Assembly (NCBI RefSeq): GCF_015751895.1
Contig: NZ_JADOTZ010000001.1
Span: 806,001 to 870,000 of the forward strand
Origin: Zhihengliuella flava
GTDB taxonomy: Bacteria > Actinomycetota > Actinomycetes > Actinomycetales > Micrococcaceae
Direction: 5' to 3'
Length of the DNA: 64,000 nucleotides
Of the stretch, positions 43,910 through 53,026 are shown one piece after another; positions within the stretch are counted from its first letter, which is position 1; the number at the start of each line of letters is the position of its first letter. A program made the position numbers and the translations under genes. Under the pieces are notes generated by a model. That model saw only the letters and a program-made list of their open reading frames with translations. It was not told the origin of the DNA and searched no databases.

Positions 43910-44587
43910 TTAATCGGTGGCGGCGCGCTTGACGGAATCCCAGAGGGCATCCACCCACGGGAGGTCCGTCCTCACGTCCTCCGAGCTGGCATTCTGCTGC
44001 TGGAGCTCTTCCTCGACCTCCGGCTCGCCGATCACCATGTACTGGCGCTCGCCCGGCATCACCAAGTTTATCCGCTCGCGGGCCTGTTGCCGGATGTACG
44101 CGGGGTCTTCCCACCGGGTGATGAGGTTCTGCAAATCGTCCTGCTCTTGCTCCAGCTCGCTGATGCTTGCGCGCAGTTCGCCGAGCTCCTCGCGCTGGTC
44201 CATGTAGACGCCCACGGAAGGCAACAACATGATGGTCACGGCGGCCAAGACGACGGCCAAGGCCACGAGTCGGCCGGAAAAGCTCCGGGCCGGGACCGGA
44301 CGCGCGTCGTCTTGATGCGTAGGTGACGTGCGGGCCGCGCGCGGCCCGTCGGCACGGATTCCGCCGGAGAGAGCGGCGCGCTCACGCAAGCGCACGTGAG
44401 ACTTGGGCGGCTTGGCCTTGGCCGCGCTAGCTCGCGACGCGGCTGCGGCGCGCTCGGCGGCCACTCGCTGCGCCTGAACGCGCTCACTTTCCGCCCGCTC
44501 GGCCTCCGCCCGCTCCTCCGCCGCGCGCTCGGCGGCGCGCTGCGCCTCGCGATTCGCGCGAGGCATATTGGGGCGGCGGCTGGGCAC
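43910..44587 (-). CDS. Septum formation initiator (FtsB/DivIC) family protein
   Basis: 225 aa. One transmembrane helix (LVALAVVLAAVTIMLLPSVGVYM, about residues 107-129) is followed by a coiled coil (REELGELRASISELEQEQDDLQ) and the family end motif WEDPAYIRQQARERINLVMPGE. Such proteins bind FtsL/FtsQ in the divisome. The N-terminal 60 residues are unusual: a run of Ala/Glu/Arg heptads (REAQRAAERAAEERAEAER...) predicted to be one long cytoplasmic helix. GTG 44587 has AAGGAG 6 nt upstream. It is separated from eno by a hairpin. Confidence 0.9.
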   Translation of the reverse strand: MPSRRPNMPRANREAQRAAERAAEERAEAERAESERVQAQRVAAERAAAASRASAAKAKPPKSHVRLRERAALSGGIRADGPRAARTSPTHQDDARPVPARSFSGRLVALAVVLAAVTIMLLPSVGVYMDQREELGELRASISELEQEQDDLQNLITRWEDPAYIRQQARERINLVMPGERQYMVIGEPEVEEELQQQNASSEDVRTDLPWVDALWDSVKRAATD

Positions 44588-44631
44588 GGCAGGCTCCTTA
44601 GAACTCGACTGCGATCACTGGCGCTCACGCC

Positions 44632-44665
44632 AGAGGGGAGCCGCCCCATCGGGCAACTCCCCTCT
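44632..44665 (-). terminator. Hairpin between eno and the FtsB-like gene
   Basis: 9-bp outer stem (44632-44640 with 44657-44665) plus an inner GCCC/GGGC pairing. It may end or attenuate highly expressed eno mRNA before the divisome gene. Confidence 0.6.
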
Positions 44666-44689
44666 CACTGTACGCCGCGAGGCGAGTGA

Positions 44690-45982
<1,293 letters not shown>

Positions 45983-46035
45983 TCAAACAGATTTGTAATG
46001 GGCCTTACTCTGGGCACGCCGGTGGGCCGCAGCAC

Positions 46036-46785
46036 CTAGCCTAGCGCGCGTGTGACGTCCTCGGTAAAGCGTGCGACGGCGCCGCGCAATGCACGCTCAG
46101 CATCCCAGCCGTCGCGGCGCGCTGCTGCCACGATCCGCAGCAGCTCGTCACCGAGCTCTTCCTCGGTCGCGACCGTTCGCTGGCCGGCGGGGTCCCGCAG
46201 GCGTTCGACGACGGCGCCAGCGCCGGCGCGTTCGGCTCGACCCAACGTTTTTTGGGCGCGCGCCAAGGCCGGCAGATGACGCTCAGGGGCAGCGAACGCC
46301 ACCGTGCCCGCCGAGCGTCCGGCCGCCGGGTCCGCGGCAGCCGCCCGTTCGGCGCGCTTTGCCTCGTCCCATGAGGCGATGATCTCCGCCTCAGTGCTGG
46401 GGTAGTCGCCCAGCAAGGACCCGTCCGGCGCGAAGACGTGCTTGTTGCGGCGGATCATCTTCTCGGCCAAGTGATCGGCCACGTCGGCAAAGTCGAACGA
46501 GCCAGCCTCCTCCGCGATGGCGGAGTGCAGGACGAGCTGCCACAACACATCGGCGATCTCTCCGCGGACCTCCTCCGGGCCGTGGTCGTCCTCGATCGCC
46601 TCGACGAGCTCGTAACTTTCCTCGATGAGGTACTCGACGAGGGCAGCGTGCGTGAGGTTTCGGGTCCACAGGCAGTGCGTACGCAGGTCGTCGATGATGC
46701 GCAGCAACCGGGTCACGGACTCGGCGCGGCGCGCGTCGTCCGGGACCCGGCTGGCGGTGCTTCCGCGGGCAGCGGGGTGCGGCAT
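46036..46785 (-). CDS. mazG: Nucleoside triphosphate pyrophosphohydrolase MazG
   Basis: Hydrolyses NTPs (including damaged ones) to NMP and pyrophosphate. 249 aa. The N-terminal domain has the metal-binding EESYELVEAIED and RGEIADVLWQLVLHSAI, and RRNKHVF with EAEIIASWDEAKRAER. The C-terminal domain (EEELGDELLRIVAAARRDGWDAERALR) is partly degenerate. It starts 5 bp after the adenosine deaminase stop, so it is translationally coupled to that gene. Confidence 0.93.
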   Translation of the reverse strand: MPHPAARGSTASRVPDDARRAESVTRLLRIIDDLRTHCLWTRNLTHAALVEYLIEESYELVEAIEDDHGPEEVRGEIADVLWQLVLHSAIAEEAGSFDFADVADHLAEKMIRRNKHVFAPDGSLLGDYPSTEAEIIASWDEAKRAERAAAADPAAGRSAGTVAFAAPERHLPALARAQKTLGRAERAGAGAVVERLRDPAGQRTVATEEELGDELLRIVAAARRDGWDAERALRGAVARFTEDVTRALG

Positions 46786-46790
46786 GCCGC

Positions 46791-47981
46791 TTACTCCGCG
46801 CCCTCGGCCGCCTCGGCGTCGGCTTCCGCTCCCGCGCCGAGCTCGGCGTAGGCGTTGTTGATGTAATCCACCAACACCTCGCGCTCCTCAAGCGGCAGGA
46901 ACGCCGCCTCGGCTGCGTTGAGCGTCAGCTCCAGGAAGTCATCGAGGTCGTAATCGAACGCCTCGACGAGGAGCTCGAACTCGTCCGAGAGGCTGACGCC
47001 GGACATGAGGCGGTTGTCCGTGTTGATGGTGACGTTGAAGCCGGTTTGGTAGAGCAAATCGATGGGATGGGTCTCGATGGTCTCTCCATAGGCGGCCACC
47101 GCCCCGGTCTGCAGGTTCGACGACGGGCAGACCTCCAGCGGAATGCCCCGATCTCGAACCCAGTTGGCGACGGGACCGAGCGTGACGAGACCGGTAGACT
47201 CATCGACCTCTTGACCGTCGTCGTCGACGCCGCCGAAGGTGATGTCAATGTCTTCGGCGATCCGGACGCCGTGGCCGAGCCGGTTGGCGCGGCCGATCAC
47301 GAGAGCCTCACGGATGGACTCCAGCCCATCGGCCTCGCCGGCGTGAATGGTCACGGGGAACATGCCGTTGGCCAGGATCTCGAAGGCTGCGGCGTGCTTT
47401 GAGGGCAAAAATCCCTTCTCTGCTCCGGCGATGTCGAACCCCACTGCGCCACGCGAGCGGTGACGCAGGGCCAGCTCAGCGATCTCGGTGCCGCGGTCTG
47501 CGTGCCGCATGGCGGTGATGAGCTGCCCCACCTGGATCGGGGTGCCGGCCTCGTCGGCGCCAGCCATGCCCTCCTCCAAGCCCGCCTGAACGGCCTCGAC
47601 GGCGTCGTCCAAGCTGAGGCCGCGCTGCAGGTGCTGCTCGGGCGCCCAACGAACCTCACCGTAGATGACGCCGTCGGCGACGAGGTCTTCGACGAACTCG
47701 CGGGCCACCCGGGTCAGGGCCGAACGCGTCTGCATGACGGCGATGGTGTGGTCGAAGGTTTCGAGGTAGCGCTCGAGCGAGCCGGAGTCCGCGGATTCGA
47801 GGAACCAGCGGCCGAGCTCGGCGGCGTCCGTGTGGGGCAGTTCATGGCCCACTTCGGCGGCCAGCTCGATGATCGTCGCCGGGCGCAGGCCTCCGTCGAG
47901 GTGATCGTGGAGGGAAATTTTCGGCAGGGATCGGAAGTCGAATTCGGGCGAGTACGCGGTGTGGATCAGCTCTTCAGTCAC
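46791..47981 (-). CDS. add: Adenosine deaminase
   Basis: Zinc enzyme that converts adenosine or deoxyadenosine to inosine forms. 396 aa. SLHDHLDGGLRP is the first metal site, VTIHAGEADGLESI holds the catalytic Glu and His, and ANRLGHGVRI plus VCPSSNLQT and TINTDNRLMSG complete the active site. The C-terminal 15 residues are a Glu/Ala tail. The GTG start lies 6 nt after TAGACT. It is the last step of salvage for adenosine released by AhcY or imported by the BMP transporter. Confidence 0.95.
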   Translation of the reverse strand: MTEELIHTAYSPEFDFRSLPKISLHDHLDGGLRPATIIELAAEVGHELPHTDAAELGRWFLESADSGSLERYLETFDHTIAVMQTRSALTRVAREFVEDLVADGVIYGEVRWAPEQHLQRGLSLDDAVEAVQAGLEEGMAGADEAGTPIQVGQLITAMRHADRGTEIAELALRHRSRGAVGFDIAGAEKGFLPSKHAAAFEILANGMFPVTIHAGEADGLESIREALVIGRANRLGHGVRIAEDIDITFGGVDDDGQEVDESTGLVTLGPVANWVRDRGIPLEVCPSSNLQTGAVAAYGETIETHPIDLLYQTGFNVTINTDNRLMSGVSLSDEFELLVEAFDYDLDDFLELTLNAAEAAFLPLEEREVLVDYINNAYAELGAGAEADAEAAEGAE

Positions 47982-47987
47982 GCTGCC

Positions 47988-47993
47988 AGTCTA
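47988..47993 (-). promoter_or_regulatory. -10 element of add (leaderless)
   Basis: TAGACT on the minus strand, 6 nt before GTG 47981; TGACGG 17 bp upstream can serve as -35. Confidence 0.55.
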
Positions 47994-48024
47994 GGGTGCG
48001 CACGGCGTCGCCGTCACCCATGTT

Positions 48025-48654
48025 TTAGGTGCCGCTGTGCTCCTCGGCGAGGTGGCGATGGTGGCGGCCGATGAAGAAGTAGATGATTCGGTCAAGGACG
48101 TACCCAATCACCAATGCCAACAGAACGGACAGGACGACGCCGACGAGCTTGTGCTCCTCGAACCACCGGCCTGCCACCGATCCAATCCCCACCGAATACA
48201 CGGCCCAGACCACGCAGGCGATGGCGTCGAGGAGTACGAATCGACGCTGGGAAAACGCGGTGGCCCCTGCCGTGAAGTTCACGGCCGTGCGGCCCAGCGG
48301 GATGAAACGCGCGGTGAAGATCAAGAGGGCACCGCGCCGCACCAGCTCCCGCTCGGCAAAAGCGAACACTTTGCGCGCCCGCTGCCGTTGCATCCACGCA
48401 AACCGCTCGGTTCCAACGGCCCGGCCCATCCGGTAGGCGATTTGGTCGCCGATGAAGGCACCGACGGCACCGCACACGCCGAGCAGCACCAGATCTTGGC
48501 TGCCGGTCGTCACGGCCACTGAGGCGAGACCGACGAGCAGGGACTCACTGGGAACTACCGGGAAGAAGGCGTCAATGCCGCAGAACAAGAAGACGACAAC
48601 CAGGACCCACCACTCCCCCGATGCGCTGAGGATGGCCTCATTGATTGCGTCCAC
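48025..48654 (-). CDS. DedA family membrane protein
   Basis: About 209 aa. DedA proteins act as polyprenyl-phosphate or phospholipid flippases. DAFFPVVPSESLLVGLASVAV is the first re-entrant segment, GAFIGDQIAYRMGRAVG follows, and FTARFIPLGRTAVNFTAGAT holds the conserved Arg residues. GTG 48654 has GGGAG 3 nt upstream (close); the frame opens at GTG 48684. It separates add from the deoA-cdd-transporter group, and a weak hairpin lies between it and deoA. Confidence 0.9.
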   Translation of the reverse strand: MDAINEAILSASGEWWVLVVVFLFCGIDAFFPVVPSESLLVGLASVAVTTGSQDLVLLGVCGAVGAFIGDQIAYRMGRAVGTERFAWMQRQRARKVFAFAERELVRRGALLIFTARFIPLGRTAVNFTAGATAFSQRRFVLLDAIACVVWAVYSVGIGSVAGRWFEEHKLVGVVLSVLLALVIGYVLDRIIYFFIGRHHRHLAEEHSGT

Positions 48655-48732
48655 GTGCTCCCTGTTCCCTTGGTGATCCCTCACCCTTTCTCACGTGCAA
48701 GGGCACCAGAAAAGTTCCCGCAGGGGAAGGAC

Positions 48733-48768
48733 CCCGGTGAATCCGCGGCCGGTGCGCAGGTCACCGGG
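48733..48768 (-). terminator. Weak hairpin after deoA
   Basis: 8-bp stem CCCGGTGA/TCACCGGG (48733-48740 with 48761-48768) around a 20-nt GC-rich loop, 10 bp beyond the deoA stop. Confidence 0.4.
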
Positions 48769-48778
48769 CCGGCGGGCG

Positions 48779-50089
48779 TTACTCGGCGATGCGATCGATG
48801 ACCAGCTGGCGGGAGGACCGCGATCCCTCCGGCGCGATCACGGCGGCCCCGTCCAGCGCCTGGCGCGCCCGCTCGAACCGCTCCGGTGTGTCCGTCAGCA
48901 GGGTCATGAGTGGCTGGCCGCGGCGGACCACATCCCCTGGCTTGGCGTGCAGGCGGACTCCGGCCCCAGCCTGCACCGGGTCCTCCTTGCGCGCGCGGCC
49001 GGCACCAAGCCGCCACGCCGCATGACCCACCTGCAGGGCGTCGAGCTGGGTCAGCACGCCGTCGGCCTCGGCAGAGATGACCTCCGACTCGCGGGCAACC
49101 GGCAACGAGGCCTCCGGGTCTCCGCCCTGGGCAGAGATCATCTTCTTCCACACGTCCATCGCGCGGCCGTCCGCCAGTGCCGCCGCCGGGTCGGCGTCGT
49201 GCACCCCCGCCGCGGCGAGCATTTCCTCGGCGAGCTTCACGGTGAGTTCCACGACGTCGGCGGGGCCGCCACCGGCGAGCACCTCTACCGACTCTTCGAC
49301 CTCGATGGCGTTCCCCGCGGTGAGGCCGAGCGGCGTGGACATGTCCGTCATCAGCGCCACCGTCTTCACGCCAGCGTCCGTACCGAGCGCCACCATGGTC
49401 TCGGCCAGCTCCCGCGCCATGGCCTCATCCTTCATAAAGGCGCCGGAGCCCACCTTGACATCCAGCACCAACGCCCCGGTGCCTTCAGCAATCTTCTTAG
49501 ACATGATGGACGAGGCAATCAGCGGGATCGCCTCTACCGTGCCGGTGACATCGCGCAAGGCGTAGAGCTTCTTGTCTGCCGGGGCGAGGCCCGACCCGGC
49601 CGCACAGATGACGGCTCCCAGATCCTGCAATTGGTTGAGCAGGTGCTCGTTGGAGAGGTTGGCCTGCCAGCCGGGAATGGATTCCAGCTTGTCGAGCGTA
49701 CCGCCGGTGTGGCCAAGGCCCCGGCCGGAGAGCTGCGGCACTGCGACGCCGAACACGGCGACCAGCGGGGCCAGTGGCAGCGTGATCTTGTCTCCCACAC
49801 CGCCGGTGGAGTGCTTGTCGGCGGTGGCCTTGACCTCGCCCGTCGGCGTGCGCAGGGAGGAGAAGTCCATCCGCTCGCCCGAGGCGATCATGGCCGCCGT
49901 CCAGCGCGAGATTTCCGTTCGATCCATGCCGTTGAGCAGGATCGCCATGTTCAACGCGGACATCTGCTCGTCCGCGATCACGCCGCGCGTGTACGCGTCG
50001 ATGGTCCAGTCGATTTGCTCCGGGGTCAGGGTGCCGCGGTCCCGCTTAGTGCGGATAATGTCGACGGCGTCAAACGCTTCGGTCCTCAT
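48779..50089 (-). CDS. deoA: Thymidine (pyrimidine-nucleoside) phosphorylase
   Basis: Splits thymidine and deoxyuridine with phosphate into base and deoxyribose 1-phosphate. 436 aa, full length. The signature KHSTGGVGDKITLPLAPLVA and SGRGLGHTGGTLDKLESIPG are exact family markers; IMSKKIAEGTGALVLDVKVGSGAFM follows. The start has GAAAGG 5 nt upstream. It lies 19 bp after cdd and is the last gene of the transporter operon. Confidence 0.96.
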   Translation of the reverse strand: MRTEAFDAVDIIRTKRDRGTLTPEQIDWTIDAYTRGVIADEQMSALNMAILLNGMDRTEISRWTAAMIASGERMDFSSLRTPTGEVKATADKHSTGGVGDKITLPLAPLVAVFGVAVPQLSGRGLGHTGGTLDKLESIPGWQANLSNEHLLNQLQDLGAVICAAGSGLAPADKKLYALRDVTGTVEAIPLIASSIMSKKIAEGTGALVLDVKVGSGAFMKDEAMARELAETMVALGTDAGVKTVALMTDMSTPLGLTAGNAIEVEESVEVLAGGGPADVVELTVKLAEEMLAAAGVHDADPAAALADGRAMDVWKKMISAQGGDPEASLPVARESEVISAEADGVLTQLDALQVGHAAWRLGAGRARKEDPVQAGAGVRLHAKPGDVVRRGQPLMTLLTDTPERFERARQALDGAAVIAPEGSRSSRQLVIDRIAE

Positions 50090-50108
50090 CGTGGCCTTTC
50101 AGTGGAAA

Positions 50109-50519
50109 CTAGTACTCGGTCAGGTCGTCGGGCCCGAAGGCGTCCGGGAGAACCTGGTCCATGGTCTTGATGCCGTTCACGGTCATGAGTTCCATGCCGG
50201 GCGCACGGTGTTCAAAAAGCAGCTGGCGGCAGCGGCCGCACGGCATCAGCACCTCGCCGTCGCCGCCGACGCAATAGAAAGCCTGCAACTGGCCACCGCC
50301 GCTCATGTGCAGTTCGCCCACCATGGTGCATTCGGCGCAGAGGACCACGCCGTACGCGGCGTTCTCGACATTGCACCCGCTGATCAGGCGGCCGTCGCTG
50401 GTCAGAGCGGCGGCGCCCACGGGGAACTTGGAGTACGGGGCGTAGGCCTTGCCCATGGCCGACTGGGCCGCCTCCTTGAGGCGGTCCCAGTCGGCCGTGG
50501 TCATCGGTTCGCGGCTCAC
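50109..50519 (-). CDS. cdd: Cytidine deaminase (tetrameric type)
   Basis: Converts cytidine and deoxycytidine to the uracil forms. 136 aa, the short homotetrameric form. GCNVENAAYG binds substrate; zinc is held by Cys61, Cys94 and Cys97 with Glu63 as proton shuttle (CAE and PCGRC). GTG 50519 lies 3 bp after the permease stop and has AAGGGG upstream. Its product (deoxy)uridine can go to DeoA next door. Confidence 0.96.
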   Translation of the reverse strand: MSREPMTTADWDRLKEAAQSAMGKAYAPYSKFPVGAAALTSDGRLISGCNVENAAYGVVLCAECTMVGELHMSGGGQLQAFYCVGGDGEVLMPCGRCRQLLFEHRAPGMELMTVNGIKTMDQVLPDAFGPDDLTEY

Positions 50520-50522
50520 GCG

Positions 50523-51806
50523 CTACCCCTTCACGTAGGGTTTGCCGGAGGCCGCGGGCGCCCGGGAGGCCCCCACCAGACCCGCGACGGCAAAGATCGT
50601 GATGACGTAGGGAAGCATCGCCAGGAACTGGCTGGGGACGTCCGTCCCCGCCTGGCTCAGCACGTACTGCAGGTTGGTGGCGAACCCGAACAAGAGTGCG
50701 GCGAAGAACGCGCCAATCGGATTCCACCGGCCAAAGATCAGCGCGGCCAGGGCGATGAAGCCGGTGCCGGCGGTCATGTCCCGCGAGAACTGGGACACCG
50801 ACACGAGCGTGTAGAAGCTGCCGCCCAGGCCAGCGACGGCGCCGCCGAGCAGCACGTTGAACACGCGCGTGCGGTTGACGTTGATGCCCACGGTATCCGC
50901 GGCCTTCGGGTGTTCGCCCACGGCCCGAATCCGCAGTCCCCAGCGGGTCTTGTAGAGCCCAAACCACAGGACGCCGACGGCCACGAACATGATGTACCCG
51001 AGGGCCGTCTGGTCAAACAGCAGTGGCCCGAGGATCGGGATCTCGCTCAGGCCCGGGATGGCCAGCGAGGGCAGGCGCGGCGGACGGTTGAGGTCCGGGT
51101 TATTGGCGAACAGCGTGCCGAAGAGGAATCCGGTCAACCCGGAGACCAAGACGTTCAGCACCACGCCGACGATGATCTGATTGACGCGGTACTTTACCGC
51201 GAACAGCGTCAGCAGACTCGAGACGACGACGCCGCCCAAGGCGGCCGAGACCATGGCGCCGATGACCGAGCCGGACAGCGAGCCGCCCAGGGCCGCAGCG
51301 AAGGCGCCCAAGAGCAACTGGCCCTCGATCGCGATGTTGACGACGCCGGAGCGCTCGGCGAGCACGCCGCCCAGGGAGCCGTAGACCATGGGCAACGCGA
51401 GCGTGAGCGACCCCGTGAGCAGGGTCAGCAGGGAGATCGCCGAGGCGTCCGAGCTGCCGACGAGCCACACGAGGATGCCGATCACGAAGAGCAGAGCGAA
51501 GACCGCGGGGACCCACCCGCGCAACGGGCGGGCGTTCTTCTCGCTCCAGAACGCGAACACGGCCCCCGCGACCAAGAGGACCGCAATGATCCACCCCGCG
51601 GCAGTGACCGGGACGGTGACGACCGGCAGCTGAACGGCGTCGTTCGCCGAGGACAGCCGGAAGGAGGCGTCTCCGCCCGGGGAGAAAAATCCGAAGACGA
51701 GGACGGCCAAGAAGGCTCCCACGCCGTAGAGGACGAGGGCACGCTTATTGACGACGTGAACGGCGCCGGTCGTGGATCCCGGCACGGTGGCGGTTGCGGT
51801 GCTCAC
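50523..51806 (-). CDS. Nucleoside ABC transporter permease (second permease)
   Basis: 427 aa membrane protein of the branched-chain-amino-acid-like permease class (BPD_transp_2). About ten helices; VYGSLGGVLAERSGVVNIAIEGQLLLGAF is the family signature, and the cytoplasmic GLYKTRWGLRIRAVGEHPKAADTVGINV is the ATPase contact (EAA-like loop). An N-terminal extension of about 110 residues adds two helices. It pairs with the upstream permease, which it overlaps by 4 bp. Resembles NupQ of the lactococcal BmpA-NupABC system. Confidence 0.93.
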   Translation of the reverse strand: MSTATATVPGSTTGAVHVVNKRALVLYGVGAFLAVLVFGFFSPGGDASFRLSSANDAVQLPVVTVPVTAAGWIIAVLLVAGAVFAFWSEKNARPLRGWVPAVFALLFVIGILVWLVGSSDASAISLLTLLTGSLTLALPMVYGSLGGVLAERSGVVNIAIEGQLLLGAFAAALGGSLSGSVIGAMVSAALGGVVVSSLLTLFAVKYRVNQIIVGVVLNVLVSGLTGFLFGTLFANNPDLNRPPRLPSLAIPGLSEIPILGPLLFDQTALGYIMFVAVGVLWFGLYKTRWGLRIRAVGEHPKAADTVGINVNRTRVFNVLLGGAVAGLGGSFYTLVSVSQFSRDMTAGTGFIALAALIFGRWNPIGAFFAALLFGFATNLQYVLSQAGTDVPSQFLAMLPYVITIFAVAGLVGASRAPAASGKPYVKG

Positions 51807-53026
51807 TTGTCTCCTCCTGCAGCTGCAGCGACGGCCTGCTTCGGCTCGCCCTTCGACGGACGCTCACGCTTCTTCTTGCGCTCTCCCAACCCGAACAGGG
51901 AACGCACCAGCGGCGGCGCCGCGATGAAGAGGACGATGAGGGACTGGACCACCAGCACGATGTCGATGGGGGTGCCCGTGGCGATCTGCATCGTCAACCC
52001 GCCGGCGCGGAAGGCACCAAAGAGCAGGGAAGCGAACAACACGCCAATCGGATGGGAGCGCCCCAGGAGAGCAACGGTGATCGCGTCGAAGCCGATCGAG
52101 GCGGCCACGGACTCGGTCAGGAAGCGTTCCGTACCGTTGACCTGTGCGGCGCCCGACATACCGGCCAGCGCGCCCGCGATGACCATCGCGAGGACGGTGA
52201 CCTTGACGGTATTGATGCCGGCGGTCTTGGCGGCATGGCGGTTGGAGCCGACGGCCTTGATTTCGAACCCGAGGGTGGACCGGTTCATGAGCCACCACAC
52301 CACCGCCGTCGCGGCCAGCGCCACGAGGAAGCCAGCGTGCAGGCGGAAGTCTTCCCCGAAGAGCAACGGGTACATGCCGGAGGGATTCACCTGCGGGCTG
52401 ACCGGGTTGGTCGAGCCCGGGCGCTGCAGCACCGGGGTGTTGAGCAGGTAGCCCAGCAGGTTGAGCGCGACGTAGTTGAGCATGATGGTCAGGATGACCT
52501 CGTGCGCACCCGTCTTCGCCTTGAGCCAGCCGACGAGACCGCCCCACAGGGCGCCGCCCAGGATGGAGCCGAGGATGACCAGCAGCAGGTGCAGCGGCCA
52601 GGCAAGTTCGAGGGTGAAGCCGATCCACGTGGCAAACATCGCGCCGAGGATGAGCTGACCTTGGGCGCCAATATTGAACAGCCCTGCGCGGAAGGCGACG
52701 GCGACGCCCAGCGAGGCGGTGAGCAACGGCGTCGCGTAGGTCAGCGTCTCCGTCAAGGGCCGCATCATGCCGGCGAACGTGCCGGCGTCGTAGTTGAAGA
52801 TGGCCCCGCGGAACATGGCCGCGTAGGAGCCGGCCGCGGCGTCCCACGCCGCGGCGAGCGTATCCAACGGCCGGGCGAAGAAGTAGGTGGCCGCCGAAGT
52901 GGTCTTCTCATCCGTCGCGGCAATCAGGATGCCACCGACAATGAAGGATGCCACGATCGCGAGGACGGAGACTAGCGCGCTGGAACTGCGCAGCCTGGCG
53001 AGGAAGGACGGACTGGGGGTGCTCAT
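51803..53026 (-). CDS. Nucleoside ABC transporter permease (first permease)
   Basis: 407 aa, about nine helices. The membrane domain has PLLTASLGVAVAFRAGLFNIGAQGQLILGA and the ATPase-contact loop MNRSTLGFEIKAVGSNRHAAKTAGINT, typical of BMP-type importers. The C-terminal 35 residues are Lys-rich and cytoplasmic. It overlaps both neighbours by 4 bp (ATGA), so ATPase and permeases are translated in a coupled manner. Confidence 0.93.
   Translation of the reverse strand: MSTPSPSFLARLRSSSALVSVLAIVASFIVGGILIAATDEKTTSAATYFFARPLDTLAAAWDAAAGSYAAMFRGAIFNYDAGTFAGMMRPLTETLTYATPLLTASLGVAVAFRAGLFNIGAQGQLILGAMFATWIGFTLELAWPLHLLLVILGSILGGALWGGLVGWLKAKTGAHEVILTIMLNYVALNLLGYLLNTPVLQRPGSTNPVSPQVNPSGMYPLLFGEDFRLHAGFLVALAATAVVWWLMNRSTLGFEIKAVGSNRHAAKTAGINTVKVTVLAMVIAGALAGMSGAAQVNGTERFLTESVAASIGFDAITVALLGRSHPIGVLFASLLFGAFRAGGLTMQIATGTPIDIVLVVQSLIVLFIAAPPLVRSLFGLGERKKKRERPSKGEPKQAVAAAAGGDK

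Noticed and set aside
49572-52451. A plus-strand open frame of 959 codons
   Set aside because: It lies antisense to deoA, cdd and the nucleoside permeases, is compositionally biased (Arg, Gly, His, Glu), and comes from the high GC of third positions. Similar shadows were rejected at 5547-7172, 39250-41025, 41844-43913, 52948-54762 and 59564-61477.
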